A DNA stretch of 64,000 nucleotides from CAG-390 sp045543615 (GTDB lineage Bacteria > Bacillota > Clostridia > Oscillospirales > CAG-272). The notes under the pieces are model-generated. The model saw only the letters and a program-made list of their open reading frames with translations, had not been told where the DNA came from and made no database searches. A program made the position numbers and the translations under genes. The stretch is from contig JAZPXL010000007.1 of NCBI GenBank assembly GCA_045543615.1, forward strand, positions 57,151 through 121,150, in the 5' to 3' direction. Shown here piece by piece: positions 17,950-25,467 of this stretch (position 1 is the first letter of the stretch; every line of letters starts with the position of its first letter).

Positions 17950-19356
17950 CTAATCAATCTCAAATCCCGGATACTGGCCGCCAAGCAATCTGTCTGCTGC
18001 ACTTACATCATCAAAAATATTAATAATTTCATCCCACGTTACAGCATCCACAACTCCGTTTTTAAGATTTGTGCCGAAAAGCTCTTGAAAAGCTATGACA
18101 GACGCCTCTGTTTGCGAGCCGAAATATCCGGTTGTGCTTACCGCTCGGATTTCGGGGTAGCTTTCGGCAATTCTGTTTAAATATCGTTGAAGAAGCAGAA
18201 CATCCTCGCCCTCGCTTCCAACTCTAAGCTGAACGCCACCGAAAGGCACGCCCGATGCCTCCACGTATTGCAGAGGAATGCTTGCCACAATTCCAAGATA
18301 TGCGTTATAAAGCTTGTTCCAAGTAAGCTCACCAACAACACCGTCAGGCTCAAGTCCAAAGGTTTCTTGGACGGCAATAACTGCGTTCTCTGTTTCACTT
18401 CCAAATATCCCGTCTCTTGCAACGGAAGGTATGGATGGGTAGTAATTGGAAACATAATTAATATAATACTGAAGATTCTCGACAGCGTTACCGAATGAGC
18501 CAACCCTCAGTACATCGGGGAACTCTTGCGTTACCTCAAACAGAGATACTCCCTCTGAATCAAGCTCATTGAGTCTCTTGACAGCGTTATAGTAGAAGAG
18601 AACTGCATACCAGGTTGCTTTTCCTACAATTCCATCAACAGTTATGCCTGCAATATTCTGAAATGCTCTTACTGCGGCCTCTGTGTCATCGGTGAAAATC
18701 CCGTCCGTCAAAGCAATTTTCGGAATTGCAGGATAATTTTTCGAGATCCTGTTCAAACGAATTTGCAGAGTGCGAACATCGTTGTTTGTCGAGCCTTGAC
18801 GCAGAGGGATGTTCGGAGCCGACGGAGTGACATTTTCGATAGGAACATCACTTACAATGTTTATGTCGTTTCCATAATAATACTGCAATATCTCATACGG
18901 CGTCAGTCCACTCTCGGCTAAACCAACTGTGCCCCATTGCTCAAGACCGTTACAGCGAACTTCGTCTCCGTCACAATATTGCGTAAAATATGGCTCAACC
19001 GTGCCTTGTCTTACAACATAGCTATTGAAAAGCTCGCTTGCAAGCTCCCTAATGTTTGAATAAATTTCCCGACCGGCTATAAACGATTGATCGTTTGTGG
19101 TCGAATTTGTGATGTCGAAATTGTAGCCTCTTGTTCGGTAATACTCTGTGTAAATTCGGTTTAGCGCAAAGCTGATTTGCGCATACATATTTGCCCTGAT
19201 TGCATTCTCAGGCCAGGTAGGGTAGATCTCACTTGATGCTACATTTGCGACGTATTCAATAAACGGTACAGTCACATTTGGCGCATTCTGATTAGCTCGC
19301 CCAAGGTGAACGGTGATGTATTCGGGAATGGTGGGAAGAGAAGCAGGGTTATTCAT
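17950..19356 (-). CDS. SpoIID-like protein with three peptidoglycan-binding modules
   Basis: 468 aa. The N-terminal domain (about 1-165) has the SpoIID/LytB-like signature: NVTVPFIEYVANVASSEI, WPENAIRANMYAQISFALNR, then EVRCNGLEQWGTVGLAESG near the end. It is followed by three PG_binding_1 repeats at about 190-265, 280-350 and 375-450, each with the D-G-I-F/Y-G-T-E-x-A-V-x-x-F-Q pattern. Seemingly conserved in Clostridia next to genes like its two neighbours, where it is often labelled a spore cortex-lytic protein; direct function is unproven. No signal peptide is seen. The start overlaps the upstream gene by 8 bp, showing translational coupling. Confidence 0.82.
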   Translation of the reverse strand: MNNPASLPTIPEYITVHLGRANQNAPNVTVPFIEYVANVASSEIYPTWPENAIRANMYAQISFALNRIYTEYYRTRGYNFDITNSTTNDQSFIAGREIYSNIRELASELFNSYVVRQGTVEPYFTQYCDGDEVRCNGLEQWGTVGLAESGLTPYEILQYYYGNDINIVSDVPIENVTPSAPNIPLRQGSTNNDVRTLQIRLNRISKNYPAIPKIALTDGIFTDDTEAAVRAFQNIAGITVDGIVGKATWYAVLFYYNAVKRLNELDSEGVSLFEVTQEFPDVLRVGSFGNAVENLQYYINYVSNYYPSIPSVARDGIFGSETENAVIAVQETFGLEPDGVVGELTWNKLYNAYLGIVASIPLQYVEASGVPFGGVQLRVGSEGEDVLLLQRYLNRIAESYPEIRAVSTTGYFGSQTEASVIAFQELFGTNLKNGVVDAVTWDEIINIFDDVSAADRLLGGQYPGFEID

Positions 19357-19798
19357 CGCGCTCTCCTCTGAGCCTCTCGCCCGTCACAGAGTCGAATAAG
19401 AACACTCCGTCTTTTGTATAAGCGTCATTTGTTCCGTCCTCAGGCAGAGGAACGAGATCTGCTGTCTGAACCGAAGTGATTGAGTCAAATATTACAATCC
19501 CTGAATAGAGATTTGAATAATATCCCGGCATTGATACCTCGGCATCATAACTTGCGTAGGGCTTTATGTCCGATGGCGTATTGGCAGAGAGACGAGGAGG
19601 AGCAGGAAGAGCAATAAGCGGAACGGAGCCACTTTGATCAGTCAGAAAGGAAATAATAGCATCCCCGCCCTCGCCACGTTCTCTTATGGTAACGAGAGCG
19701 CCCTCAAGTGGAATAGCACCCGATGCAGTGCGCACAAGAAATCGCAGGTATCCCTTTGGTGATGATGGGTTTATTTGTGCATTGTCTTGATTATTCAA
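19349..19798 (-). CDS. Small carboxypeptidase-regulatory-like beta-sandwich protein
   Basis: 149 aa from a TTG at 19798, preceded 9 nt upstream by GGAGG. A longer reading to 20029 would translate the tRNA-Leu gene and two terminators and is rejected. The core reads LRFLVRTASGAIPLEGALVTI and TDQSGSVPLIALP, then YDAEVSMPGYY: the layout of a CarboxypepD_reg/transthyretin-like fold. First gene of the operon with the SpoIID-like and peptidoglycan-binding proteins, overlapping the former by 8 bp. A structural spore-envelope role is inference. Confidence 0.75.
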   Translation of the reverse strand: MNNQDNAQINPSSPKGYLRFLVRTASGAIPLEGALVTIRERGEGGDAIISFLTDQSGSVPLIALPAPPRLSANTPSDIKPYASYDAEVSMPGYYSNLYSGIVIFDSITSVQTADLVPLPEDGTNDAYTKDGVFLFDSVTGERLRGERDE

Positions 19799-19858
19799 TT
19801 CGTAAAACCTCCAATGCTTTTTTAATAATTCTATGCAACGAAGGGATCTGTGACACAA

Positions 19859-19881
19859 AAGCCCACCTTTACGGTGGGCTT
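19859..19881 (-). terminator. Second tandem hairpin after tRNA-Leu
   Basis: Stem AAGCCCACC/GGTGGGCTT around a five-base loop (TTTAC on the plus strand), followed on the minus strand by TTTTG. It separates the tRNA from the downstream operon. Confidence 0.65.
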
Positions 19882-19896
19882 GAGTAAAAAAGAAAA

Positions 19897-19920
19897 GGTC
19901 CGGGTCAAAAGACCCGAACC
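19897..19920 (-). terminator. tRNA-Leu terminator
   Basis: 10-bp stem (19897-19906 and 19911-19920) with TTTT loop and one wobble. It is followed on the minus strand by TTTTCTTTTTT, immediately after the tRNA 3' end. Confidence 0.8.
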
Positions 19921-19921
19921 G

Positions 19922-20008
19922 TGGTGCCGGTAGCCGGAGTCGAACCGGCACGCCATCGCTGGCGGTGGATTTTGAGTCCACTACGTCTACCAATTCCATC
20001 ATACCGGC
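19922..20008 (-). tRNA. tRNA-Leu (anticodon CAA)
   Basis: 87 nt. Acceptor stem GCCGGTA/TACCGGC is perfect, CCA is encoded, and the T arm GCCGGTTCGACTCCGGC is intact. The anticodon stem GTGGA/TCCAC carries loop CTCAAAA, so the anticodon is CAA and it reads UUG. A long variable arm (CGCCAGCGATGGCG) confirms a class II, leucine-type tRNA. It is preceded by a good promoter and followed by tandem terminators. Confidence 0.96.
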
Positions 20009-20017
20009 GCGCTTAAA

Positions 20018-20046
20018 ATTATAGCACAAGTTTGCGTTAAAATCAA
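20018..20046 (-). promoter_or_regulatory. Promoter of tRNA-Leu
   Basis: Minus-strand TTGATT (20041-20046), 17 bp, TATAAT (20018-20023) with TGC extension, ten bases before the tRNA 5' end. Confidence 0.8.
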
Positions 20047-20136
20047 TACCTAATTTGTTTTTTTATTGTTGAAAATATTTTTTGTACCAAAAGATAATTT
20101 TTTTGTAAAAAATATGTGGACTTTTCCTTAATTTGG

Positions 20137-20145
20137 TGGTATAAT
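20137..20145 (+). promoter_or_regulatory. Extended -10 promoter candidate for two-component operon
   Basis: TGGTATAAT is a TGn-extended -10 element. A second possible promoter is TTGAAA (20231-20236), 16 bp, TATTAT (20253-20258), closer to the regulator start. Confidence 0.45.
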
Positions 20146-20281
20146 TAGGTATTGTAATTTGGAGAAAAAGGCAAAAAATATCGAAACTGACAGTTTTATC
20201 AACTACCATTGAGGTCTTTTTGATTTTCTGTTGAAACGCTTGGTGTATAATATATTATACTACTTATTAGGGGAGGCTTAT

Positions 20282-20953
20282 ATGTTTCAGATTTTAGTTG
20301 TAGAAGATGATAAGGAATTACGCCAGCTTTTTGCCCACGTTCTCTCAAAAAATGGTTATTATGTCACAGGAGTTTCAAACGGAAGGGAAGCACTTGATAC
20401 AATAGCTGAAAGCTATTACGATCTGATAATTTCGGATATTATGATGCCCGTTATGGATGGATATGAGCTTGTTCGTTCGCTTCGTGACTCTGATATAAAC
20501 ACACCTGTTTTGATGATAACTGCCAAGGATGCTTTTGACGATATGAGACTTGGATTTCTGTCCGGAACTGATGATTATATGGTCAAGCCTATAAATGTTA
20601 ATGAAATGCTTTTGAGAGTCAGCGCACTTTTGCGACGTGCGCAGCTGATAAGCGAACGCAGACTCACCATAGGCGAGACGGTTATGGAATGCGATTCGCT
20701 GACGGTAAGCTGCAGAGGCGAACGCTTCGTTCTGCCACAAAAGGAGTTTATGCTACTTTATAAGATGGCATCATTCCCGGGCAAGCTGTTCACAAGGCAG
20801 CAGCTTATGGATGATATATGGGGATACGATGTAAGCTCTGATACTCACACGGTTGATGTACATATAGGCAGATTGCGTGAAAGATTCAGAGATAGCGAGG
20901 ACTTCAAGATTATCACTATGAGAGGTCTTGGATATAAGGTAATAAAGCTGTGA
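20282..20953 (+). CDS. OmpR-family response regulator
   Basis: 223 aa from ATG 20282, which has GGGGAGG 5-11 nt upstream; an upstream in-frame start at 20231 lies in the promoter. The receiver has D9-D10, phospho-acceptor D52 (LIISDIMMPVMDG), T (MITAKD) and K (YMVKPIN). The winged helix (about 125-222) has KLFTRQQLMDDIWGYD and THTVDVHIGRLRERF. It overlaps the kinase gene by 4 bp. It is a separate system from the pair at 2079-4325, and its target is unknown. Confidence 0.93.
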   Translation: MFQILVVEDDKELRQLFAHVLSKNGYYVTGVSNGREALDTIAESYYDLIISDIMMPVMDGYELVRSLRDSDINTPVLMITAKDAFDDMRLGFLSGTDDYMVKPINVNEMLLRVSALLRRAQLISERRLTIGETVMECDSLTVSCRGERFVLPQKEFMLLYKMASFPGKLFTRQQLMDDIWGYDVSSDTHTVDVHIGRLRERFRDSEDFKIITMRGLGYKVIKL

Positions 20954-21972
20954 AAAACTTACTTAAGCGCAGAAGCCTGATTTTTTACGTCTCGCTCAGC
21001 TCACTTGGTGGTATAGTATTTGCTATTGTTGTTTCTTCAATTATCGCAAGAATTTTCCATATTTCTCTCGATAAGCTACCGGGTACATTCCTAATGATAT
21101 TCTGTGGCTCAATAGGTGGCTTTGCTGCAATTGTAATCAACAGATTGTTGCTCAAGCCAATCTCTGTCCTGTCAAAGAAAATGAGCGAGGTTTCCTCAGG
21201 TGATTTTGAGGTCAGGATTGACGAAAAAAAAGCTGTGGTAACTGAGATAGAAGAGATCTACACAAGCTTTAATCTTATGACAGCCGAGCTTGGAGTAACC
21301 GAAACTATACAGTCGGATTTTGTATCCAACGTCTCGCACGAGATCAAAACGCCACTCAGTGCTATTGAGGGTTACGCAATGCTTCTCCAGGACAGCTCTT
21401 GTACCGAAGAAGAAAAGGAACAGTATATAGAAAAGATACTGTTCAATACTCGCCGCCTTTCTGAGCTTGTCGGAAACATTCTCTTGCTCTCAAAAATTGA
21501 AAACAGATCAATAGAGCCGATGCCCTCTACCTTCAGGCTTGACGAACAGATCCGTCAATCGATTATGCTTTATGAGTCGAAATGGACGGAAAAGGGAATT
21601 GAACTTGAAGTCGATTTGGAAGAAATTACGTATTCTTGCGACAAAGGCTTGCTCGTTCACGTATGGAATAACCTGATAAGCAATGCAGTAAAGTTCAATC
21701 CCGTTGGCGGAACGGTAAAGATCAGGCTTGAAAAGATGGACGAAAAGATTATTTTCGTCATTGAAGACGAAGGGCCGGGAATATCTCCCGATGCTCAAAA
21801 GCACATATTTGACAAATTCTATCAAGAGGATAGCTCGCATAAGCAGGACGGAAACGGACTTGGTCTTGCTCTTGTCAGAAGGATTCTTGATAATATGCGC
21901 GGAGATGTTAAAACGGAGAATCTCACACCAAAGGGGTGCCGTTTTACAGTAACACTTCCGGCGCACAGATAG
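20950..21972 (+). CDS. Sensor histidine kinase
   Basis: 340 aa, beginning at GTG in a GTGA overlap with the regulator stop. Two membrane segments (about 11-33 and 43-65) with almost no extracytoplasmic loop mark it as an intramembrane-sensing-like kinase. HAMP, then HisKA SNVSHEIKTPLSAIEGYAMLL, then HATPase_c with NLISNAVKFN, EDEGPGIS and GNGLGLALV. Short-loop kinases of this build often sense cell-envelope stress together with ABC transporters. No such transporter is adjacent here, so the signal is open. Confidence 0.92.
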   Translation: MKNLLKRRSLIFYVSLSSLGGIVFAIVVSSIIARIFHISLDKLPGTFLMIFCGSIGGFAAIVINRLLLKPISVLSKKMSEVSSGDFEVRIDEKKAVVTEIEEIYTSFNLMTAELGVTETIQSDFVSNVSHEIKTPLSAIEGYAMLLQDSSCTEEEKEQYIEKILFNTRRLSELVGNILLLSKIENRSIEPMPSTFRLDEQIRQSIMLYESKWTEKGIELEVDLEEITYSCDKGLLVHVWNNLISNAVKFNPVGGTVKIRLEKMDEKIIFVIEDEGPGISPDAQKHIFDKFYQEDSSHKQDGNGLGLALVRRILDNMRGDVKTENLTPKGCRFTVTLPAHR

Positions 21973-22000
21973 TAAACCGTTAGCGAAAGGCAATTTTTAA

Positions 22001-22585
22001 ATGGCTAAGAATGAAAAAACAATGCTGAGCGATAGCACAAACAGAATTCTGACTCTACCAAATCTTCTCTCGCTCGTAAGGCTTATTATGATCCCCGTCA
22101 TCGTTTGGATGTATTGCGCACTCGAGGAGTACCTTTGGACAGGCATCCTCGTTATCATCTCAGGAATAACCGATGTTGTTGACGGATTTATAGCAAGACG
22201 CTTCGGGCTTGTAAGTGACGTCGGCAAGGCACTTGACCCGATAGCAGACAAGATGACACAGGGAGCTGTTCTTCTGTGCCTCGTCACAAGATTTAATCTG
22301 ATGCTTGTGCCACTTGTTATTCTGCTTATAAAGGAAGTTATAACGGGTGCTCTCAGACTCTTTATTGCGAAGAAAACACACGCCGTACACGGCGCGAATT
22401 GGCACGGCAAGGTCACCACGGTACTGCTTTATGCCGTAATAGTTTTGCATATATTCTGGGCAAATATGCCGCTTGAAATATCGTCACTCACAATTATTAT
22501 TTCAACTGCTATGATGTTGTTTTCTTTCGTTATGTATAGTATACAGAACTTTAGGCTGATAAAGGAAAGCAAAAGCAATACATAA
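22001..22585 (+). CDS. pgsA: CDP-diacylglycerol--glycerol-3-phosphate 3-phosphatidyltransferase
   Basis: 194 aa integral membrane enzyme. The CDP-alcohol phosphatidyltransferase signature is complete: DVVDGFIARRFG followed by KALDPIADK, i.e. D-x2-D-G-x2-A-R-x8-G-x3-D-x3-D. Hydrophobic spans flank it through the C-terminus. It makes phosphatidylglycerol phosphate, the first step to phosphatidylglycerol and cardiolipin. It starts 28 bp after the histidine kinase with AAAGG upstream and could be read from that operon. Confidence 0.93.
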   Translation: MAKNEKTMLSDSTNRILTLPNLLSLVRLIMIPVIVWMYCALEEYLWTGILVIISGITDVVDGFIARRFGLVSDVGKALDPIADKMTQGAVLLCLVTRFNLMLVPLVILLIKEVITGALRLFIAKKTHAVHGANWHGKVTTVLLYAVIVLHIFWANMPLEISSLTIIISTAMMLFSFVMYSIQNFRLIKESKSNT

Positions 22586-22641
22586 AAGTGAAAAATTCAC
22601 GAAATATATCTAAAAAAGTGAAATAAACTTCAAAAAAGGTA

Positions 22642-22670
22642 TTGCATTTTTTTTACATCTGTGATATAAT
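22642..22670 (+). promoter_or_regulatory. SigA promoter of rplS
   Basis: TTGCAT (22642-22647), 17 bp, TATAAT (22665-22670). Initiation near 22677 leaves an untranslated leader of about 80 nt. Confidence 0.82.
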
Positions 22671-22676
22671 AGTCAA

Positions 22677-22757
22677 GTGCACTGTGCACGGGAACGGTCC
22701 TCTGCGAGCTTCGGTATGAACGTTCTTACTATTACTTCTACAAAGGAGGATAAGGTA
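22677..22757 (+). promoter_or_regulatory. rplS 5' leader, candidate L19 autoregulatory RNA
   Basis: About 80 nt between the predicted start site and the L19 ATG. GAACG at 22691-22695 can pair with CGTTC about 25-30 nt later to close a branched hairpin, and the RBS AAGGAGG sits just after it. Firmicutes carry an L19 leader family (Rfam L19_leader). I cannot confirm a covariance match by eye. Confidence 0.4.
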
Positions 22758-23099
22758 ATGGATTACATTGCAGCTATTACCAAGGAGCATCTTAAGTCTG
22801 AACTTCCCGTAGTTAATGTTGGTGACACCGTTCGTGTTCACAATCGCATTAAAGAGGGAGCACGTGAGAGAATCCAGCTTTTCGAAGGCGTTGTCATCGC
22901 AAAGCACGGCGGCGGAATCTCCGAGACCTTTACTGTAAGACGTGTTTCTTACGGTGTTGGTGTTGAGAAGACATTCCCCATCCACTCTCCCAACGTGGTT
23001 AAGGTTGACATCACTCGTTATGGTGTTGTAAGACGTGCAAAGCTCTACTATCTGCGTGACAGAGTTGGCAAGGCTTCCAAGGTTAAAGAGAAGATCTAA
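22758..23099 (+). CDS. rplS: 50S ribosomal protein L19
   Basis: 113 aa from ATG 22758, with AAGGAGG 9-15 nt upstream. The longer frame from 22677 is the leader. Typical L19 wording: LPVVNVGDTVRVHNRIKEG, RIQLFEGVVIAKHGGG and RRAKLYYLRDRVGKASKVKE. It sits at the 30S-50S interface of the ribosome. It is monocistronic here, with its own promoter, leader and terminator; the usual neighbours rpsP, rimM and trmD are absent. Confidence 0.98.
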   Translation: MDYIAAITKEHLKSELPVVNVGDTVRVHNRIKEGARERIQLFEGVVIAKHGGGISETFTVRRVSYGVGVEKTFPIHSPNVVKVDITRYGVVRRAKLYYLRDRVGKASKVKEKI

Positions 23100-23112
23100 G
23101 CTCAGTCCCAGT

Positions 23113-23151
23113 AACAATAAAGGGTGTGCCATCGGCACACCCTTTATTGTT
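23113..23151 (+). terminator. rplS terminator
   Basis: 18-bp perfect stem (23113-23130 and 23134-23151) with a three-base loop, followed by TTTTG. Confidence 0.85.
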
Positions 23152-23247
23152 TTTTGTCAGAATTACCAATTTATGCACACGCCCATTTTCTGAATAACTA
23201 AAACCTCTGAGAGCGATAATTATTTTATACCACTCCCGGAGGTAAGG

Positions 23248-24027
23248 ATGTATTACGGAAAAGTAGAGATAAGTGGCATTGACACCTCAAAGCTTAAGGT
23301 TTTGAGTGATGAGGAAAAGCAAGTGCTGCTGTTGAAATCTAAGGCTGGCGATAGCGAGGCGAGGGATGAGCTTATATGTGGCAACCTAAGGCTTGTTTTA
23401 AGCATCATACAGCGATTTGCAGGACGCAAGGAGTCAATGGACGACTTGTTTCAAGTAGGCTGTATCGGGCTTATAAAGGCTGTTGACAACTTCAATACTG
23501 ACCTCAATGTTAAGTTCTCGACCTACGCCGTTCCTATGATAATTGGCGAAATAAGAAGATATCTGAGAGATAACAACGCAATCAGAATAAGTCGCTCGGT
23601 TCGTGACCTGGCGTATAGAGCACTAAGCGCAAGGGAAGAGCTGTCGGCCGAGAAAAACACAGACCCGACACCCGACGAAATCGCAGCACGCATAGGCGAG
23701 GACAGGGAGGCTGTTGTGAGAGCGATGGAAGCGATAGTTGAGCCAATCTCGCTATATGAGCCTGTGTTTACTGAAAACGGCGATTCGCTTTATGTTATTG
23801 ATCAGCTTGCAGATGGTAGTGACGGAGACGAAGCTTGGCTTGAAAATATTGCGCTCGCCGAAGCACTTGATAGCCTCGGCGAGCGTGAGAAAAAGATTAT
23901 TGATATGAGGTTTTATAAGAATAAGACTCAAATGGAAATTGCTGATGAGATAGGAATATCTCAAGCTCAGGTTTCAAGACTTGAAAAAGGCGCACTTGAA
24001 AGAATGAGAAAGCAGATCAAGCAATAA
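23248..24027 (+). CDS. sigG: Forespore RNA polymerase sigma factor, SigG type
   Basis: 259 aa SigB/F/G-family sigma factor. The N-terminal tag KVEISGIDTSKLKVLSDEE matches the SigG-specific head (KVEICGVNTSKLPVL). Region 2 has DLFQVGCIGLIKAVDNFN and KFSTYAVPMIIGEIRRYLRDNN, region 3 LSAEKNTDPTPDEIAARIG, and region 4 KTQMEIADEIGISQAQVSRLEKGAL. SigG drives late forespore genes. RBS GGAGG precedes ATG. No sigE/spoIIGA neighbours. No clear SigA promoter is seen, consistent with forespore-specific control, which I cannot verify. Confidence 0.93.
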   Translation: MYYGKVEISGIDTSKLKVLSDEEKQVLLLKSKAGDSEARDELICGNLRLVLSIIQRFAGRKESMDDLFQVGCIGLIKAVDNFNTDLNVKFSTYAVPMIIGEIRRYLRDNNAIRISRSVRDLAYRALSAREELSAEKNTDPTPDEIAARIGEDREAVVRAMEAIVEPISLYEPVFTENGDSLYVIDQLADGSDGDEAWLENIALAEALDSLGEREKKIIDMRFYKNKTQMEIADEIGISQAQVSRLEKGALERMRKQIKQ

Positions 24028-24639
24028 TCAAATTTGCTTTAGATTAGAGTTTGTAAGTGGAGAGCTATCAAAAACAATCACACGGTCAGCAAATTTCGAT
24101 GCAAGAGCAATGTCGTGTATGATACACAAGACGGTCTTGCCGACGGTTTGCTCACGAATGACTTCTGCGACATTGAGCGCAGTTTCGTGATCAAGATTAG
24201 CAAATGGCTCGTCGAAGAGATATATGTCGGAGTCCGGCGCAAGTGCTCTTGCAATGCCTGTTCGTGCTCGCATACCACCTGACATTTCGTCAGGGTATAG
24301 AGTCGGATCAGTGATTCCGAGCATATTCAGAAGAAGAGCGCAAAGTGGAAGCGTCTCCTTTTTATCACCTAAAACAAGGTTGACGTTCTCTTGAGCCGTT
24401 CTTCCCTCAAGAAGACAGGGCTCTTGAAATGTAATTGAAAATCGAGGCTTGGGTACTGAAAATGAAATCGTACCCGAGCTTTTTTTCTCAATACCGGCTA
24501 TAAGACGAAACAGAGTGCTCTTGCCACAGCCCGAAGGCCCACATATTGCAACGGTTTCGCCTTTTTTGAATGAAAGGGAAAGATTTGAAATTACTGCCTT
24601 GCCATCGTAACTTATAGATAGGTCTTTTATTGTAATCAT
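24028..24639 (-). CDS. ABC importer ATP-binding protein (SsuB/TauB-like)
   Basis: 203 aa, compact. Walker A GPSGCGKST, Q-loop FQEPCLLEGRTA, signature SGGMRARTGIARAL (the usual Q-Q-R replaced by M-R-A-R), Walker B DIYLFDEPFANLD, H-loop IHD. It belongs to the nitrate/sulfonate/taurine ABC subfamily by its short length and partner types. The start overlaps the permease stop by 4 bp. The stop codon abuts the sigG stop codon with no base between. The substrate is unknown. Confidence 0.88.
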   Translation of the reverse strand: MITIKDLSISYDGKAVISNLSLSFKKGETVAICGPSGCGKSTLFRLIAGIEKKSSGTISFSVPKPRFSITFQEPCLLEGRTAQENVNLVLGDKKETLPLCALLLNMLGITDPTLYPDEMSGGMRARTGIARALAPDSDIYLFDEPFANLDHETALNVAEVIREQTVGKTVLCIIHDIALASKFADRVIVFDSSPLTNSNLKQI

Positions 24640-25409
24640 AACGTCGCCCCCTTACTTTTCTTTTTTGAAAGCAGACCCAAGAGCTTAACTATTGCAATCT
24701 CAATAATAAGGCTGAGAACAATTATTACAGCCGTCCAGGCAAACAGATCGACCGTCTCAAGATAGTTCTTTGATTCGGCGAGAAGCTTGCCGATAGAATC
24801 AGGTGAGAACGCAAGTACCTCAGCCGCTATACCCGCCTTCCAAGCAAGACCTATTGAGGTCTGTGTTGCCGACAGGAAATACGGAAGCGTGGAGGGAAAA
24901 TAGATGCGTTTGATCTTAAGATTAGTTGGAACGGCAAATACCTTTGCCATAGTAAGCTGCTCCTTTGAAGTGTGGTTTATACCCTCACGAACATTTGTGA
25001 AAACAACGGGAAAAACCATAAGCAAGGAGATGAATGACGGAAGAATGTCACGACCTATCCACACAAGCGCAAGAATTATAAATGAAGCGACGGGTGTGGA
25101 CTTTATAACGGTGATAGCCGGGCTTAATAGCTTATCAAGTGGCTTTATGATCGAGCAGAGAACTGCCATAATAACTGCAAGAGGAATTGCGACAACAATT
25201 GCGCCAAACACACGAAGCAGAGAGAGTGCTGTAATTTTATAAAACTCAGCCGTCCCTGCAAGCTCCCACAGTCTTTTTGCTACAACTACGGGAGAGGGGA
25301 GCAAAAGCTCCTGTCCCGTAATCATAGCTGCTATAAACCACAAAGCAAGCCAAAACAGCGCAACACCGAGAATTTCAAGTGCTTTGAATAGAATCTTTTT
25401 CTTTTTCAT
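24636..25409 (-). CDS. ABC importer permease (SsuC/TauC-like)
   Basis: 257 aa with about six membrane spans. It contains the BPD_transp_1 EAA-like loop (REGINHTSKEQLTMAKVFAVPTNLKIKRIYFP, with the G 10-11 residues in) followed by LPYFLSATQTSIGLAWKAGIAAEVLAF. This order is typical for sulfonate/nitrate/thiamine-precursor permeases. It lies between the ATPase (overlapping) and the lipoprotein gene (58 bp). Confidence 0.88.
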   Translation of the reverse strand: MKKKKILFKALEILGVALFWLALWFIAAMITGQELLLPSPVVVAKRLWELAGTAEFYKITALSLLRVFGAIVVAIPLAVIMAVLCSIIKPLDKLLSPAITVIKSTPVASFIILALVWIGRDILPSFISLLMVFPVVFTNVREGINHTSKEQLTMAKVFAVPTNLKIKRIYFPSTLPYFLSATQTSIGLAWKAGIAAEVLAFSPDSIGKLLAESKNYLETVDLFAWTAVIIVLSLIIEIAIVKLLGLLSKKKSKGATL

Positions 25410-25467
25410 ATACGCCTTTTCTTACTTTTTAAACTTTGGTGTCAATAAACAGGTAGTGTTTTGATAA

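Noticed and set aside
19922..20008. tRNA as an integration site
   Set aside because: The downstream genes are a spore operon, and no repeat of the tRNA 3' end was found by eye.
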